In this document: in pieces, positions 60,846-64,000 of the stretch
Layout: every line of letters begins with the position of its first letter
Numbering within the stretch: position 1 is the stretch's first letter
From: Monarcha castaneiventris obscurior
Taxonomy: Eukaryota; Chordata; Aves; Passeriformes; Monarchidae
Direction: 5' to 3'
DNA length: 64,000 nucleotides
NCBI GenBank assembly: GCA_026261815.1
Contig: JAMPIT010000379.1
Coordinates: forward strand, 6,646,001-6,710,000
Notes under the pieces: model-generated
What the model was told of the DNA's origin: nothing
The model's input: only the letters and a program-made list of their open reading frames with translations
The model's database searches: none
Program-made: the position numbers and the translations under genes

Positions 60846-63800
60846 GTTAAACTTCTCTAAGTTTACATCAAGCCAAAGTCCACTGCCTGGAGTGGAGGAG
60901 AAGGAGGAAAGAGAATGCATCCTGGGTGAAGAAATAAAACATTTTCTCAGATGCTTACTCAATATTGTTGTGCTTCGGGCTCAGGATGTTGCTTCATTGT
61001 CAAATGGCTGATCTTTCCTTGTCATGCTTTCCTATTGTTCTCCATTCCTTAAATAATCCTGGCTTTCAGCTGCATTTTTAATCCATTTAATTCATTTTCA
61101 AACCTCCTAAAAAACAGAGATTAGTTTAGCAGATCAGGAATGAATTAGAAAAAAGATTGCATAATGGACCTAGTTGAATTACACAGTTGCTACTTGCCTT
61201 TGCATAGTAATAAGATGCAGTTAATAGCTTCCACTTTATTTAGCTGCTAAATTCTGTTTTGTTTCAGTAATCAACTCCACTGCAATAACTACATTGTTCT
61301 TTGCTCATTAATCTCTATTATTTGCTCTTCTTTGAATTGTTGTGAAGTTTCAGTACATGGGCAGGCCTCTGGCAGAGAGATGAACGTGTTGATCTATTAG
61401 ATCTTTTAGCCTCTATGATTTAGACAAAGTAGTACTATTTTAATGGTTTACAGACTTTAGTGCCTCATATTAGGGCTTCACTGTTCACTCCACGACATCA
61501 CAGCTGCTCTAAGGCAGAAATCATTGCTGCAATTTGTTCTATACAAAGGGTACAAGAACAGCATAATGCTAATTATTATACAGTCAGTATAATACCACTG
61601 TATGCAGACCACTGTACTTGCAGTTAAATCAGAAAATAAGTAGGGGATTGTAAGTAATAACTGAGGTTAATTTTTTAAATTGCATTCATACCATATATGA
61701 CTTTATAACACTATATACTTCAGACAGTTGCCACAAACTTACTCCTTGAACTGAGTCTTGTACCATTACAAGCTCTGGCAGTAGGAGATATGTAAGTAGT
61801 TCTAGACATACTATAGTATTCTTCAGAAAAAGAGCAGTCCAGTGCAAGAATTGCACTAATACAGCTGGAAATTTTGAAGCAGATTCTCCTATCATGTTAA
61901 TATTTATGTAGGTATTCTGTGAACAAAGCACCACTTTTTTTTCTCTTCATGTATTTTTAAAAAATGAATTGCAGTTAATATCTCATTAAACATGAAGGGG
62001 AAATTCTCCCAGGGAATTCCTTTTGCTCTGACCTCATAATCAATAAATTCCTGTGGAGCAAATACCTTTTTCAAGTTTCATCGGTTAGGTTCTCTGAAAT
62101 CCACAGTTCTCTATCACCTTTTCTACTTAGTGTACTTGCTACAGCTGATGTTCAGTGGCCGTAACTATGATCTCTCTCACTGTGTCTCTTTAATTTGCCT
62201 TTTCCTGTGATGGAGCAGCTCTTGACATTACAGGTGTTTCATTTAAGATGTTCTGTGTTTCAGTCAAGTGTATTTGCTGTGTTTGTTCTCCAGTCTCTAG
62301 GGTGGCAAAGAACAGAAAAAGAAAAGCAGCCTGAAGTGACTTGTTTGAGCTCCTACAGAGGAAACATAGCAGAAGAATGTTATTAATTACTCCTGTATTT
62401 GTCACTCTCAATGAAGTTGCTTACAGCACTTTGGCACTTTTCAAAACATATGAATTAGGGTAGGTGACTGACTTATCTCTGGGACCTGCTGCACTACTAG
62501 TAGCCCTCAGACCACCTGGAATAGACAATGGCATCCCTCTGAGGTAGTAATGTACCTCCTTGCCCAGGGAATTTGGACTCTGGCTAGCAGAAGACCAGAA
62601 ATCTGACAATTTAATGTCCAAAGCTGTGGTCTGCTCTTCAGAGTAGCAGCCACTGAGTGAAGCTCACTCAGACCAGTTACCTCATTCTTTGTGTGTTTAT
62701 TTGAATTTGTAAGGTGTTTCCTGAAAAAAAAAAAGCTTTTATGAGGGGTCTGTATATGTTCAGAGTCTTTGCAGGGGCCCTTTGATAAAGTCATACTTTT
62801 TGTCTCTGAACTCTCAGGAGAGTACACCCAGCCATTTGAGTATTTGTGAGTGAACTCTAAAGGCACAAATATGAGTTCCAGTTTAATAAAGGATTTAGTG
62901 GAGCTCATATGAACAATATTTGCATGCTGTCCCATCTTCAGTCATGGCTCTGCCTGTATCATGGGTTCAGAACAGCACTTCAGACTTCAGACTGGCATAA
63001 CAAATATTCCAGAGTCACTGAACAGGGTTGTCACTGTGGGTAGTTTACTTGGTTTCCTCAGCATTTAAAAATGGTACTTGTCAGCTATTCCCCACAAGTC
63101 TTTTCACTACCCTGCCAACTTGTTGAAGAGAAAAATAACTTCATATTGGTTTGAGGTGTTTCAAAAGTTATGTGAGGAGAAATGTCACTGTTTTTTGTTT
63201 TGTTTTGTTTTTTTGTAGGAATATTAGCTAAGCTATGCACTTCTAAATAAACTACAATTCAAGAAGCATTCTCTACAGCAGGAATGTTCGGAAATATTCA
63301 CATTTGAAAATGCTGTTGCAACAGTACATCTCAATAGCTATATCTGTTTGAAGAGCTTAATCTTTGGCAAAGTCCAGAAAGCTGTTGCCATGCTTGGAGC
63401 AGAATCTATTTTAGCATCTGAAAAAGGATATGTCTTGCTACCTTAGTTTTCCAAAGTCCTTCTACTGTGAGCAGTGTTCAGGTGAGAAATCCTTCTAGTG
63501 AAGATGTCTGTACAGATGTCTGTCTCTGATGATTATAGAAGAAGCACCTTTAATCAAAGCATCTTCCAGTAGATGTTTAACTTTCAGACTTAGGAAGTTA
63601 GGTGAGATGAATCCTTTTGCTTACATTTACATATCAAGCTTCTGCAATGTGGATTTCCAGAACTTGACCTTTCAAGCTTAACCTGATATCTGAGCCAGTG
63701 GCTGAGGCCAGACTCCTTGGCATTTCCCACTGTGCTGGCTGGGTGTGAGAAGCCTTAAGGAGTCACATCCAAAACAAGAACATCTACTTACCATGCTGTG

Positions 63801-64000
63801 TTCATGTGGACATCAACACTGCAAATCAGCATTATGCAAACAAACCCAAAAGAATCACTTAGGCTAGTAATTCTTAGGCCTTTGACTTTCCAGCTACTGA
63901 AAGCTGTTCTTTGTCAGTTAAAAATACAAATGTCATTTTACCTTCTCTCCAACCATAGTCATCACAGTCAATGCTAAGCTGCTGAAAGGGAAATCAGGAT
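60846..64000. other. Non-coding stretch, no gene seen
   Basis: AT-rich to the window end. A 142-codon minus-strand frame at 62507-62935 has a lysine/phenylalanine run from a poly-A tract and no domain. A short perfect hairpin (8-bp stem, 5-base loop) lies at 61574-61594. No gene is supported. Confidence 0.55.

Noticed and set aside
60679..61011. 110-codon frame containing the 45-bp duplication as a coding gene
   Set aside because: The duplication keeps the frame by length alone. No domain or conserved motif, and the minus strand is also open there.
62540..62562. TGAGGTAGTA sequence resembling the let-7 seed
   Set aside because: Only the first ten bases match. The remainder differs, and the local fold is a short GAGGTA/TACCTC hairpin rather than a ~70-nt precursor.
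62507..62935. 142-codon minus-strand frame
   Set aside because: Includes a Phe run from a poly-A tract. No family recognised.

Overview
The window looks like AT-rich, gene-poor nuclear DNA from a bird, or less likely another sauropsid. The evidence is four recognisable fragments of CR1 LINEs. Two of them end in the typical avian 3' tail of TTCTATGATT-type repeats. About ten decayed pieces resemble ancient amniote MIR/CORE-SINEs. I see no bacterial-style operons, no tRNA or rRNA, no CRISPR, and no long open frame with a recognisable protein domain. Nearly all long open frames are chance products of low stop density or repeats.

Layout. Positions 1-28,300 are non-coding DNA with a CR1 tail near 0.5 kb, a CR1 3' end near 27.8 kb, several SINE relics, and AT-rich blocks that could be conserved regulatory elements (5.3, 15.9, 18.1, 19.2 and 20.2 kb). 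At 28.36-29.93 kb there is an abrupt GC-rich, CpG-rich island. It holds a 12-bp minisatellite of 23 perfectly phased units (29,031-29,306), a CA/CCA-rich spacer, and four more units in a shifted phase. From 30 to 53.9 kb the sequence is again ordinary AT-rich DNA, with more MIR-like relics and a 400-bp antisense CR1 fragment carrying broken reverse-transcriptase ORF2 sequence (47.9-48.4 kb).

The second notable locus is 54.1-55.75 kb. It holds a canonical TATA box, a TC and a CCT microsatellite, a compact CpG island (54.84-55.11 kb), and two short ATG-initiated open frames (50 aa inside the island, 59 aa just downstream with a strong Kozak context). This is the best candidate for a promoter and first exon of a gene lying mostly outside the window, but I do not recognise the gene. 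The remainder to 64 kb is intron-like or intergenic DNA with a short antisense CR1 tail and a 45-bp exact tandem duplication.

No set of genes working together can be described. The most reasonable reading is a gene desert or long intron with two CpG islands. All family assignments are by eye against remembered consensus patterns. No alignment or database search was run.
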